Source: Gemmatimonadaceae bacterium | Lineage (GTDB): Bacteria; Gemmatimonadota; Gemmatimonadetes; Gemmatimonadales; Gemmatimonadaceae | Assembly (NCBI GenBank): GCA_035633115.1 | Contig: DASQFN010000031.1 | Span: 67,624-100,558 of the forward strand | Direction of reading: 5' to 3' | DNA length: 32,935 nucleotides | Part shown: positions 6,311 through 14,414 of the stretch, piece by piece | Layout: every line of letters begins with the position of its first letter | Position numbering within the stretch: the first letter of the stretch is position 1 | Translations under genes and position numbers: made by a program | Notes under the pieces: generated by a model | The model's input: the letters and a program-made list of their open reading frames with translations, nothing else | What the model was told of the DNA's origin: nothing | Database searches by the model: none

Positions 6311-8943
6311 CAGAAAGACATTCCTCTCTGCAGGTAAAAACGTCCTTGCTCCCCGTACGCATAGGCGAGGCTCACGGTCTGACCGAGTGACGAAAGCCAG
6401 ATGCCGCCGCCCACGCCGGTGTGCCATCCGCCGGGGCTGCGCCGCTCGAACCAGACTCGACCGGCGTCGGCGAGACCGAAGACACCAAGTCGCCAGCGCA
6501 CGAGGAACGGCAGCGTCCCGACCGGAATCCGCACCTCGGCCGAGCCAAAAGCGGAAGTCTCGCCCGCGTACCGCTGGAAATGGTAGCCACGGAGCGTTTC
6601 GCGTCCGCCGATTGCGGGTGCGTGCTGCACCGGGAAGTTCCCCGATGCAAACGCGCTGCCCGCACGGAATGCGAGATGAGCCGCGTCACCGGGTAAAGGG
6701 AGGTACAGAGTCCCGACGGCGCTTGCCGTATTGAATGTCTCTTCGACATCCCAGAGCGGCGGATATCCGGCGAGGTTGGCCTCGAGCGACCACCCGCGCT
6801 CAGTGGATGGGCCGCGAGCGGCCTGATCCATCTCGAGTCCCACGCGAACGCCCATACGTCCCTCGGCTGTTCGCCCTCGACCTGCCTCGACATCGAACGG
6901 CGAACCCGGTTCCGGGTCCGCATCGGTCCAGTAAAACACAGGGCCGAACGTCAATTTCCCGATGACTGGCGGGAGGCCGGGCAGAACGTTTTCCGCTTTT
7001 GCGAACGGCCCCGGGAGCCCTTCGCGCGTACGCCAGCCGATGTGCCAGACGAGCGCCGGCTCCACCGCGATGTGGTCCTGTTCCGAAAGCTCCAGGTCTC
7101 GAGGTGGACGTTCTGTGTCGTTGCCGAATCCATAGAAGCGAAAGGCTTCGAACCGGGTCGCGCGCGCCGCCAGCGTCAGCGCGAGCGCTGAATTCTCCTT
7201 GCGATGATCGACATCGAGATTGACGCCGAGCCGCCCGTTACTCGGCGCCACCAAGAGGTTCGCGTCGACCTTCCAGTGATGTGGCAGGCGGCGAAAGCCG
7301 TATGACTTGTAGCGCGGACCGACTCCAACGATGAGTCCGGCGCCGTCGACCCAGTCGAACGTCGGTCCCCACCCAAGGCTGCGTCCCCAATCGGGCCGCC
7401 ACGGCGCGTCGAATCTTACGCCCGCCCCCTGCTTTGGAGGGATCCAGTCCTGCACGTTGACGCGAGTTCCGCTCCTCGTGACGAAATCATTCTCCCCCTG
7501 CGAATCATAGAAGCGCGTGCCATCGCCGCCGGCGGAATCCGCAAGTATGTCGTCACCCCCACCGCCGATAACGCGGACAATGATGTCATCGCTCGACGCG
7601 CCTCTGACGGCGGCCGAATCAGCTCCTCCGTGGAGGAACAGCCGCACCTCTCTCGTTTCGCTCGGCAGGAAAGTCCGACTGAAAAACGGTGCTACGTGAG
7701 CGGAATCTCCGACGCCTTTCAGTATCACGGTCACGCGGCCGTCTGTATGGCGCGTCACCGCTGCCTGCTCCTTCTCATCGGTGCCGTGAAGGTCCACCTC
7801 GCCCGAAAGCCATCGGTAGAACTCGCGCGTGATGTCGAGAAGGTGATCGCGCCGCGTTCGAAGCGCCGCTCCCAACTCCTCGTCCGCGCCGGTGCGACTG
7901 CGCCAGGCCGGCGGGAGAGCGGCGATCGCATTGTCGATCACTCGATTGTCGATCGTCCGTTGAACTCGCCGCGCGACTTCCTCCATGTCGCTTCGCGTCA
8001 GCCTCTGGAGAAGGCGCCGGTCGAGATTGTGGCTCTCGAACGTGAGTGCAGCGAAGTCGTACCTGGGGCCAAACTCCGTCAGCTTGGGGTAGACCGGCCG
8101 GACGAGGAAATTGATCAGCAGACCGCGCGCGTTCACGAAAGCGCGGTCGCGATCCCGCGGAAGCGGCCGCCAGCTGTAGGCGCTGTCCTTACCGTATCGC
8201 GCGAAACGAATGTTGTCGGCGGTGCGGTCGTTGTCGTTCACCAGAAAGTCGATCAGTCGCACCGCGAGAAACTCTCGCTCATCGAGACGATGCATCCGAG
8301 CGGCCTCGACGGTCTCGAGGAACATGTCGCCGCTTACGATTTTGCGCGATCCTGCGAAGCCCGCCGAGTCGTTCGGCGCTTCCTGGGGACTCAGCTCCAG
8401 TGTTCCGAGCATACCGGCGACGCTGTCCTTGTATACGCCCAGCCGCGGATCGTCGGGCATGACGTAGAGCGCCGGTTTAACGTGAAGCGCGCCTATCGCT
8501 TCGAGAAATGGTGGCACCATCAGCGCGCCTCCCGGAAACAGCGTGCTAACGTGATCCTGGATGATGTCGCCGAGCAGCGTCCCGCGAATCTCAGGTGGCA
8601 TTGCCTGCGCTACGGGGAACTTGTTCACCGATCGAAACAGGTGCTCGCGCCATCCCTTCTCCTCGGCAAAGTGAAGCGTGAGCGTCTGGTTGCCGCCCGC
8701 CCTGCGCACGAACTTGAGACCACCGGCGTAGCTGCTCAGGTCGAGCACTGGCACGCTCACCGCGGTGACCCATACCTCACGCCATCCGTCGCCCAGAAGC
8801 GTTCGCTTCAGAGAGCCGGCTTCGTACTCGGGCCCGGGGACGACAGTGACGGTTCGATCAGCTGCCGGGGCCTGCGCATCTGTGTTCTGGCCGATTGCCA
8901 GAATGGCAAGCACGGCGGCTAGGGGAGCAATCCTGATCTTCAT
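6310..8943 (-). CDS. CotH-kinase-like domain fused to a C-terminal outer-membrane beta-barrel
   Basis: 877 residues with a signal peptide (ending near TDAQA, residue 24). Residues about 40-110 (GGLKFVRRAGGNQTLTLHF, then RSVNK) resemble the nucleotide-binding half of atypical kinases. LVNDNDRTADN (234-244) followed by WRPLPRDRDRAF (258-269) matches the catalytic and metal pattern of CotH-like kinases, D..R...N then P-x-x-D-x-D. About residues 400-500 are beta-rich with one Gly-Asp cluster. The last 350 or so residues are an Omp85/surface-antigen type barrel ending in RGMSF, a terminal Phe expected for BAM insertion. ATG 8943 precedes the signal peptide directly. It is the first gene of a three-gene overlapping operon. 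Kinase activity is inference. Confidence 0.75.
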   Translation of the reverse strand: MKIRIAPLAAVLAILAIGQNTDAQAPAADRTVTVVPGPEYEAGSLKRTLLGDGWREVWVTAVSVPVLDLSSYAGGLKFVRRAGGNQTLTLHFAEEKGWREHLFRSVNKFPVAQAMPPEIRGTLLGDIIQDHVSTLFPGGALMVPPFLEAIGALHVKPALYVMPDDPRLGVYKDSVAGMLGTLELSPQEAPNDSAGFAGSRKIVSGDMFLETVEAARMHRLDEREFLAVRLIDFLVNDNDRTADNIRFARYGKDSAYSWRPLPRDRDRAFVNARGLLINFLVRPVYPKLTEFGPRYDFAALTFESHNLDRRLLQRLTRSDMEEVARRVQRTIDNRVIDNAIAALPPAWRSRTGADEELGAALRTRRDHLLDITREFYRWLSGEVDLHGTDEKEQAAVTRHTDGRVTVILKGVGDSAHVAPFFSRTFLPSETREVRLFLHGGADSAAVRGASSDDIIVRVIGGGGDDILADSAGGDGTRFYDSQGENDFVTRSGTRVNVQDWIPPKQGAGVRFDAPWRPDWGRSLGWGPTFDWVDGAGLIVGVGPRYKSYGFRRLPHHWKVDANLLVAPSNGRLGVNLDVDHRKENSALALTLAARATRFEAFRFYGFGNDTERPPRDLELSEQDHIAVEPALVWHIGWRTREGLPGPFAKAENVLPGLPPVIGKLTFGPVFYWTDADPEPGSPFDVEAGRGRTAEGRMGVRVGLEMDQAARGPSTERGWSLEANLAGYPPLWDVEETFNTASAVGTLYLPLPGDAAHLAFRAGSAFASGNFPVQHAPAIGGRETLRGYHFQRYAGETSAFGSAEVRIPVGTLPFLVRWRLGVFGLADAGRVWFERRSPGGWHTGVGGGIWLSSLGQTVSLAYAYGEQGRFYLQRGMSF

Positions 8944-9129
8944 CGTGCCTCGATTGCTGTCGGGTGCTTTGGCTGATACAGTGCATGAACGCCAGTGATC
9001 ATCGCCTGGTCGATGAAGCGGTGACCGTCTCGATTCGTTTGCCAGTCGCCGAATCGACGCAATTCCGCGACCACCGAGCGTTCGCCGCTTCGTCATCGCC
9101 GGCGAGGGCCCGAATATTCATGTCACGAG
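8944..9129. other. intergenic region upstream of the barrel/kinase-like operon
   Basis: 186 bp between the barrel operon start and the end of the DinB operon, both on the minus strand. It should hold the promoter of the envelope operon, but no convincing -35/-10 pair or terminator was found. Confidence 0.4.
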
Positions 9130-9624
9130 TCAGAGGTAACTTTTGTGGCCAAGTCCCGCCGCGCGCCGCCAATCACCCAGCTGACCGAGGTGATAGGCGA
9201 GATGGCCGGTCATGATGTAGGGGACGAACTCGCGCCCGGTGGGGAATGCTGACCGCGCCGCCTCGACTGGATTTGGAGCCGAGATCGAAGCGTCGTCCGC
9301 TGCGACGGCAGCCTCGCAAAGGTCGGAGTAGATCTCGCGAAAGGTCCGGCGTAAGTCAGCCATCGGCGGATATGGCGTAGCATCAGTCGCCGGGCTCGTC
9401 CCCGGCCTGAACGTCGCGCGCCATTCCACCGGAGCAATCGGCTTGCGCCCACACATTCTTCGAGCGAAATCGCCGCTGATGCACAGATGCCCGAGGAGCC
9501 ACCCCGCCGTCTTGTTTCCCGGCACGGGCTCGAGATACGAGTGCTCGTCGCGCAGGTCATCGACCATCCCGTCTGCGACGGACAGGAGATGCCTGCATTG
9601 GCCGACGATCAGCTCGGTTGTCAT
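9130..9624 (-). CDS. DinB-superfamily protein
   Basis: 164 residues with the DinB/YfiT four-helix-bundle pattern. A first-helix His in WLLGHLCIS (H46) and HLAYHLGQL (H141, H145) near the C-terminus form the usual His metal site. Proteins of this superfamily include metal-dependent thiol transferases that use bacillithiol or related thiols; many have no known substrate. ATG 9624 gives an ATGA overlap with the TPR gene. An upstream in-frame ATG at 9705 lies inside the TPR gene and adds non-homologous residues, so it was rejected. It is the last gene of its operon. Confidence 0.82.
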   Translation of the reverse strand: MTTELIVGQCRHLLSVADGMVDDLRDEHSYLEPVPGNKTAGWLLGHLCISGDFARRMCGRKPIAPVEWRATFRPGTSPATDATPYPPMADLRRTFREIYSDLCEAAVAADDASISAPNPVEAARSAFPTGREFVPYIMTGHLAYHLGQLGDWRRAAGLGHKSYL

Positions 9625-10460
9625 TTCAGTCGCCCCAGCTCGAGCTCGGACAGAATAAATCCGAACGCCGGCCAGCCTCCCGAGCGCACGGCACGCTCGA
9701 ACCACGTCCGCGCCGATATCGTGTCGCCCCTCAGCAGGTACCAGTTCCCGACGCCGTAGCTCAGAGTTGCAACCTGAACGTCAGCCGTATCGGCTGCCGT
9801 CATGACTTCCTCGGGGCCAATCTCACCGCGGTACAACTTGAGCCGCCGGACGTACGCATTCGTCGCGACAAGGGAGTCCGGACGACGCGCAAGCATCGCC
9901 TGAGCCTCGGCTGTGCGCCCGCTCCGCATCAGCGTCATCCACAGCCAATCGGTTGCGCCGGCCAGCTCGCTTGCGTCGGGGGCTCGAGGCTGAGCTCGTG
10001 TAAATGCATCGGCCGCACCTGCAAAGTCGCCAGACGCAAACCGGACAATCCCCAGGTGATACCAGATGCCGTAAATCGTGCTGTCGAGCCGGGCGCCGCG
10101 TGTGAGATCGTTCATCGCCCGATCGAATTCGCGTACCGAGAGATAGCGGTGACCGCGCCAGCGGAGCAGCAGCGGATTGTCCGGCGTGATTGCGAGACCG
10201 CGCGTAAATGTGGCGATCGCTTCCCGGAATTGTCGCGCACCCGATTGCGCGACGCCGAGCTGAACGATGCGATCGATGTTGCGGGGCTGAGCGACGAGTG
10301 CGCTCTCCGCGCGAGCAATCGCGCCTGTATCGGGCTGCGAGCGGTATTCGACGCCGGCAGGAGACCGGTACTGCACCGACTGCGCTGCCGTCGGCCCGGC
10401 GAGAGACGTTGCCGTGATCACCAGGGCAATCAGCCTCGGCGTGATGGTGCAGCGTTCCAT
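9621..10460 (-). CDS. secreted TPR-repeat protein
   Basis: 279 residues with a signal peptide (MERCTITPRLIALVITATSLAGPTAAQ). Then come tetratricopeptide repeats: NIDRIVQLGVAQSGARQFREAI, LLRWRGHRYLSVREFDRAM, IWYHLGIVRFASGDFAGAA, DWLWMTLMRSGRTAEAQ and GNWYLLRGDTISARTWFERA. TPR proteins are scaffolds for protein contacts; the partner is unknown. It starts 3 nt after the stop of the upstream DinB gene and overlaps the next DinB gene by 4 bp, so it is embedded in the operon. No ribosome site is visible, which fits translational coupling. Confidence 0.82.
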   Translation of the reverse strand: MERCTITPRLIALVITATSLAGPTAAQSVQYRSPAGVEYRSQPDTGAIARAESALVAQPRNIDRIVQLGVAQSGARQFREAIATFTRGLAITPDNPLLLRWRGHRYLSVREFDRAMNDLTRGARLDSTIYGIWYHLGIVRFASGDFAGAADAFTRAQPRAPDASELAGATDWLWMTLMRSGRTAEAQAMLARRPDSLVATNAYVRRLKLYRGEIGPEEVMTAADTADVQVATLSYGVGNWYLLRGDTISARTWFERAVRSGGWPAFGFILSELELGRLK

Positions 10461-10463
10461 CGT

Positions 10464-10961
10464 CTAGAACCCGACCGGGCGCTCGTCGGCAGTCGGTCCG
10501 TATATCGACGGCAACGGGATGTCGATCAGTCGCAGATATACGGTGAGCTGGCCACGGTGGTGGATCAGATGATTGATGTGATTGCGAACGATTGCGCGCC
10601 GCGGCTGAGTGAGCACAACGCGGTCGCCGACTTTGAGCGACCAGTCGATGTCGTAGTCCGTGTCCTTGCTTGCCGCGATTGCAGCCCGCGCCTCCCGCAC
10701 GTTCCGGTCGAACATCGCGAGCAGATCTTCCGTTTTTTCGTAGCTGTAAGGCGACGCCCCGGTGAGGTTGAGCTCTGTCTCCGTCAGGGTGTTCGTGATC
10801 CACCCGGGCATCCAGCATACCAGCTGGGTGAGATGCCCAAGCGAGAACGACTTCGGGTGCGGCTTCCATTGACCCTTTTCAGTCGGCACGCGGTCCAGGA
10901 GTCTGCGGGTTGACGCCATCTCCTCATCGAACTCCGGGAGCAGTGTCTCAGCAATCGTCAT
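10464..10961 (-). CDS. DinB-superfamily protein
   Basis: 165 residues. SLGHLTQL (H43) and RNHINHLIHHRGQLTVYLR (H131, H135) give the three-His metal site of the DinB fold, and the C-terminal helix HHRGQL is strongly conserved in the family. It is likely a thiol-dependent S-transferase or related metalloenzyme of unknown substrate. ATG 10961 has a strong ribosome site (GGGAGA, 5 nt away). The longer frame from 11027 adds 22 residues with no homology. It precedes the TPR gene by 3 nt and is one of two diverged DinB proteins in this operon. Confidence 0.84.
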   Translation of the reverse strand: MTIAETLLPEFDEEMASTRRLLDRVPTEKGQWKPHPKSFSLGHLTQLVCWMPGWITNTLTETELNLTGASPYSYEKTEDLLAMFDRNVREARAAIAASKDTDYDIDWSLKVGDRVVLTQPRRAIVRNHINHLIHHRGQLTVYLRLIDIPLPSIYGPTADERPVGF

Positions 10962-11039
10962 TCGTTCTCCCTGATCAATTACCACATTCGGGGGCGCGAA
11001 CATAGCGCGCACGCTGCCGCGGGTCAACGCTGCACGGAA

Positions 11040-11576
11040 TCACGGTGTTGCCTCTTCAGCATCGATCAGTGATCCAATCAATTCCCGACAAAAGTCGGGG
11101 ATGTCGGCGACGATTCGCCCCCACACCTGGTTCCCATCCCGAAACGCCGCCTCATCAACCCACGTAGCTCCGGCGTTGACGAGATCGTCCTTGATTCCCA
11201 GCGAGCCCGTGGCCCTGCGACCGCGCACGATTCCGGCCGAGATGGCGACCAGGCCGCCATGACAGATGATCCCTATCGTCTTGCCGGCCGCGTCCATCTC
11301 GCGCACGAGGCTCGTAACTGCAGCGTCGCGGCGCAGCTTGTCAGGCGCCCATCCGCCCGGGATGATCAGACCGAACAGGTCATTGCCTGCAAGTGAATCA
11401 ATGCGTCTGTCGGGAACTATCTCGAGGCCGTGTTTGCCGCGAACAGGCTTCACATCGACAGCTGCGGAGATGACCTCCGCACCTTCTTCCTGAAGGCGCA
11501 TGAGCGGCACGTAGAACTCCAGGTCCTCCACACCTTCCGCAACCAGTATCGCGATCTTCTTCCCGGCGAGGCGCAT
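11040..11576 (-). CDS. DJ-1/PfpI-family protein
   Basis: 178 residues of the DJ-1/PfpI/class I amidotransferase-like fold. MRLAGKKIAILVAEGVEDLE opens with the first strand and the conserved Glu. GLIIPGGWAPDKLR is the loop before the elbow, and GIICHGGLV holds the nucleophile-elbow Cys-His (C105, H106). Members act as glyoxalases, deglycases, chaperones or peptidases, and the sequence alone does not decide which. ATG 11576 lies 10 nt after the stop of the upstream small gene, with no ribosome site, so translation is probably coupled. Confidence 0.85.
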   Translation of the reverse strand: MRLAGKKIAILVAEGVEDLEFYVPLMRLQEEGAEVISAAVDVKPVRGKHGLEIVPDRRIDSLAGNDLFGLIIPGGWAPDKLRRDAAVTSLVREMDAAGKTIGIICHGGLVAISAGIVRGRRATGSLGIKDDLVNAGATWVDEAAFRDGNQVWGRIVADIPDFCRELIGSLIDAEEATP

Positions 11577-11586
11577 CGAGTCTTGC

Positions 11587-11910
11587 TCAGCGATAAGCAG
11601 TGGTGATCGACTGCACTCTGCTGCCATGCCGGGCCAGCAGATAGTTGATGAAGTCGCCGACAATCGGACTCGGCTTGCGCGACCCGCGCGTGATGACCCG
11701 CGCTCTCAGCACCGCTGACTGAACGTCCCACTCAACGTTGAGCGCGCCGCGAGCCGAGTCGGAGCTGTGCAGCTTCATCCATCCGGGCGCACGGCCGGGC
11801 TGCTTCTCTCGAATGACCTGAAGGTTGTATGAGCCAAGCCGTGCGTCGTTCGCGATCGCCTCACGAAGACTCTGGCCTTTGGAGCACAACACCTGAACGA
11901 GGATCTGCAT
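11587..11910 (-). CDS. hypothetical small protein heading the PfpI/DinB operon
   Basis: 107 residues, not recognised. The sequence is soluble with mixed alpha/beta character (MQILVQVLCSKGQ, NLQVIREKQPGRAPGWMKLH, NVEWDVQSAVLRARVITRG). The C-terminus is a helix (IVGDFINYLLARHG). There is no signal peptide or membrane segment. GAGG lies 5 nt before ATG 11910. It is followed after 10 nt by the PfpI gene and is divergent from sixA across 78 bp. Operon placement and the ribosome site make it a real gene; the function cannot be stated. Confidence 0.65.
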   Translation of the reverse strand: MQILVQVLCSKGQSLREAIANDARLGSYNLQVIREKQPGRAPGWMKLHSSDSARGALNVEWDVQSAVLRARVITRGSRKPSPIVGDFINYLLARHGSRVQSITTAYR

Positions 11911-11962
11911 GTAACCTCAGTTAACGACAACCCGCTCGAAGTCAGGGCGTGTGCGGAATCGA

Positions 11963-11980
11963 TATAATATGCAGGAGGAG
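11963..11980 (+). promoter_or_regulatory. -10 box and strong ribosome site of sixA
   Basis: A perfect TATAAT lies at 11963-11968. No clear -35 is present at 16-18 bp. GGAGGAG (11974-11980) sits 8 nt before ATG 11989, so transcripts would start just upstream of the ribosome site. Confidence 0.45.
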
Positions 11981-11988
11981 ACTAACAC

Positions 11989-12495
11989 ATGAAGCTGCTC
12001 GTAGTACGTCACGGCGCTGCGATGGACAAAGACGAGTTCGCCCGCACGGGAGAATCGGACGACCTCCGGCCTCTGACTGACGAAGGCAAAGACGAGATGA
12101 AGTCGATCTCGAAGGGATTGCGCGCCGCCGTCGAAGAGCTCGACTTGCTGGCTACGAGCCCGCTCGTGCGCGCCCGGGAGACCGCCGACATCATCGCGGA
12201 GGCCTATGGGATCGAGCTTCCCGAGGTTGAAAGATCACTGATGCCAGGCACTTCGTTCGACGAATTCGAAAAGTGGTGCTCGGGCCTGGGAGAAAAGAAG
12301 GTGATCGCGATCGTCGGGCACGACCCGCATCTGAGCTCGCTGGTTACCTGGCTGCTGACCGGGCGAAGTGATCCGCGCATTCGGCTCAAGAAAGGCGGAG
12401 CCTGTCTGCTGACGTTCGAATCCGTGCCACAGCGTGAGAAAGGGACTTTGAACTGGCTGCTGACTCCTCGGCAGCTCCGCCGAATGTCGAAATAG
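11989..12495 (+). CDS. sixA: phosphohistidine phosphatase SixA-like (histidine phosphatase superfamily)
   Basis: 168 residues. The RHG catalytic motif (R7, H8, G9) is followed by LLATSPLVRARETADI with the second phosphate-binding Arg, and by AIVGHDPHLSSL with the second catalytic His. This short phosphoglycerate-mutase-like form is typical of SixA, which removes phosphate from His residues of phosphorelay or PTS proteins. An unusually good ribosome site precedes the ATG. Other histidine phosphatases of similar size act on small molecules, so the name is likely but not certain. The GHL10-type lipoprotein starts 35 nt downstream on the same strand. Confidence 0.85.
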   Translation: MKLLVVRHGAAMDKDEFARTGESDDLRPLTDEGKDEMKSISKGLRAAVEELDLLATSPLVRARETADIIAEAYGIELPEVERSLMPGTSFDEFEKWCSGLGEKKVIAIVGHDPHLSSLVTWLLTGRSDPRIRLKKGGACLLTFESVPQREKGTLNWLLTPRQLRRMSK

Positions 12496-12530
12496 CGAAA
12501 AGGGTCTTTCATCTCGACAACGAGACTTCA

Positions 12531-13793
12531 ATGAAGACCGCGTCAAGCTTCTCCGTCGTTTGCGCACTGTTTCTCGGCGCCTGTGCGCCACCCGCGCCGG
12601 GAGGACCGACTCCCCGGCTCGCGACGCCGGCGGAAGTTCGCGCTTTGTGGGTCGTGCGGAATACGCTCGACCATCCCGACAGCGTGAAGGCGATGGTTGC
12701 CCGCGCGCATGCGAACGGCTTCAACACGCTCATCGTACAGGTTCGCGGCCGCGGCGATGCGTTCTACAACGCGCGGTGGGAGCCACGCGCGCCCTCGATA
12801 ATACCAGACCGGAAGTTCGATCCGCTCGCGTTGACGATCAGGGAAGCCCATCGCCGTGGCATCGCAGTCCACGCGTGGTTGAACACCCATCTTCTCGCCA
12901 ACATGGACACTCCGCCGACCGACGCGCGGCACATCTACAACCTTCGGCCCGATCTGATCGCGGTGCCCTACAAGCTGGCGCGCGAGCTGTACTCGATGGA
13001 CCCGGGCGATTCGCTGTTCCGGGAGAAGATACTCGAGTACACCAAGGGCGCGCGCGATCACGTCGAAGGTATCTACATGTCCGCAGCGGCGCCGGAAACG
13101 AAAGAGCACGTCTACTCGATATGGATGGACGTTCTCGACCACTACGACGTTGATGGTCTGAACTTCGACTACGTCCGCTATCCCGCGCCCGATTACGATT
13201 ACTCGCGCATTTCCCTCGATCGCTTTCGTCTCTGGCTCTTGCCGCAGCTCAATGACAGCGTGCGCACCCGCTTCGCGGCGCTCGAGGCCGATCCGCTCAT
13301 TTATGTGGATTCCTTTCCCGCGAAGTACGGTGACTTTCGCCGAGCGCAGGTCACCGAGCTCGTCGAGCGCATCTACTACGGCGTCAAGAAGCGGAATCCG
13401 AACGTGATCGTGTCAGCGGACGTGTTCGCGAACGCGAAGGACGCATACGAGAATCGTTTTCAGGACTGGAGGAGCTGGCTGCAGCGCGGCTTCCTGGACG
13501 TTGCCGCGCTGATGGCATACTCACCGAACACGCAGATCTTTCGGGATCAGATTACCGTTGGTGTCGCAGCCGGCGGGCGCGACCGCATATGGGCGGGCAT
13601 CGGAGCTTATCGCCAGCCGGCCGATTCAGCGATCGAGAAAATTCGCGCCGCTCGAGAGGTCGGAGCTCGAGGTGTCGTGCTGTTCTCCTACAACTCGGCC
13701 GTGCGGAAGAGCGAGCTCAATCCCGATGCAGATTATCTGCAGCGCGTGATGAAGGCGGTATTCCAGGACGCGTTGATCGGCAGAATGCAATAA
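12531..13793 (+). CDS. GHL10/DUF187-type glycoside-hydrolase-like lipoprotein
   Basis: 420 residues with a lipoprotein signal ending in LGAC (C18). The TIM-barrel markers of the GHL10 (YngK-like) family are present: RALWVVRNTLDHPDSVKAMVARAHANGFNTLIVQVRGRGD at the first two strands, GIAVHAWLNTHL, VDGLNFDYVRYPAPDY with the conserved Asp after strand 4, and the late strands VIVSADVFA and VAALMAYSP. These proteins are predicted to cleave glycans in or outside the envelope, but few have been characterised. It follows sixA by 35 nt and may share its transcript. The end is convergent with a membrane-protein gene, 21 bp away. Confidence 0.83.
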   Translation: MKTASSFSVVCALFLGACAPPAPGGPTPRLATPAEVRALWVVRNTLDHPDSVKAMVARAHANGFNTLIVQVRGRGDAFYNARWEPRAPSIIPDRKFDPLALTIREAHRRGIAVHAWLNTHLLANMDTPPTDARHIYNLRPDLIAVPYKLARELYSMDPGDSLFREKILEYTKGARDHVEGIYMSAAAPETKEHVYSIWMDVLDHYDVDGLNFDYVRYPAPDYDYSRISLDRFRLWLLPQLNDSVRTRFAALEADPLIYVDSFPAKYGDFRRAQVTELVERIYYGVKKRNPNVIVSADVFANAKDAYENRFQDWRSWLQRGFLDVAALMAYSPNTQIFRDQITVGVAAGGRDRIWAGIGAYRQPADSAIEKIRAAREVGARGVVLFSYNSAVRKSELNPDADYLQRVMKAVFQDALIGRMQ

Positions 13794-13814
13794 CCGCCGG
13801 CGGCACACCAGCCA

Positions 13815-14300
13815 TTACAAACTGGTAGGGGGCGCCTCACGACTGACAAGTCCGCTGTTCTCGCCACTCTGCCCGGCCGCCACCGTATCCCCCGCGAAAT
13901 CGTAGAACGCCGATCCCGCCAGCGTCGCAAGGAGTAACTGCACCACAGCGAGGCCCGACGCTCCGACGACGAGCGATCCGCTGAGTAACCCGAAGGCCCA
14001 GATCGAATAGCTCGGGAGAGCATAGCCAAGTATCCAGGTCGCGCCACCGGCGAGCGCGGCAGTTCTGGGGCCGGCACCGTATTGCGCGCGAAGCGAGACG
14101 TACAGCCAGACTGCAACAATTCCCATCAGGAGGCCCCAGCCCATCGAGAGAGGAATTGTCTTGCCGGGCAATTGCCTTCCGAGCTGACTCATGTACTCTC
14201 CGCCGAGGATGGCTCCCCAGGCGAAGGCGCCGAAGATATTGATGACCATCCCTGCAAGGATGCCGCTGCCAACGACGTGAACCGCGTTGATCTTAGCCAT
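13815..14300 (-). CDS. hypothetical four-helix membrane protein
   Basis: 161 residues with about four hydrophobic segments: VVGSGILAGMVINIFGAFAWG, MGWGLLMGIVAVWLYVSL, TAALAGGATWILGYALP through FGLLSGSLVVGASGLA, and VVQLLLATLAGSAFYDFAG. The C-terminal tail is hydrophilic. No named family was recognised; the fold looks like a small inner-membrane protein with Gly-rich helices. AGGAGG lies 6 nt before ATG 14300, a strong ribosome site. It stands alone, convergent with the GHL10 lipoprotein. Confidence 0.72.
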   Translation of the reverse strand: MAKINAVHVVGSGILAGMVINIFGAFAWGAILGGEYMSQLGRQLPGKTIPLSMGWGLLMGIVAVWLYVSLRAQYGAGPRTAALAGGATWILGYALPSYSIWAFGLLSGSLVVGASGLAVVQLLLATLAGSAFYDFAGDTVAAGQSGENSGLVSREAPPTSL

Positions 14301-14414
14301 GAAAGGCCTCCTCGTTTCGTAGGTGCCTGACTGACTATTCGCCTACCTGGTCCGTAACCGAATTTCCGGCGGTCGCACCGCCAATTACTCAGGGCGCCGC
14401 TAAGCGAAAACCGC

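Noticed and set aside
7630-8922. 430-codon open frame on the plus strand
   Set aside because: It lies fully opposite the barrel/kinase-like gene, has no recognisable domain and has the Arg/His-rich composition of an antisense frame.
6310-8943. RTX-type calcium-binding repeat from VIGGGGDDI
   Set aside because: Only one or two Gly-Asp units occur, not the tandem nonapeptides needed for an RTX roll.
9618-10913. 431-codon open frame on the plus strand
   Set aside because: Antisense to the TPR and DinB genes, which have homology and overlapping starts and stops. The plus frame has no domain.
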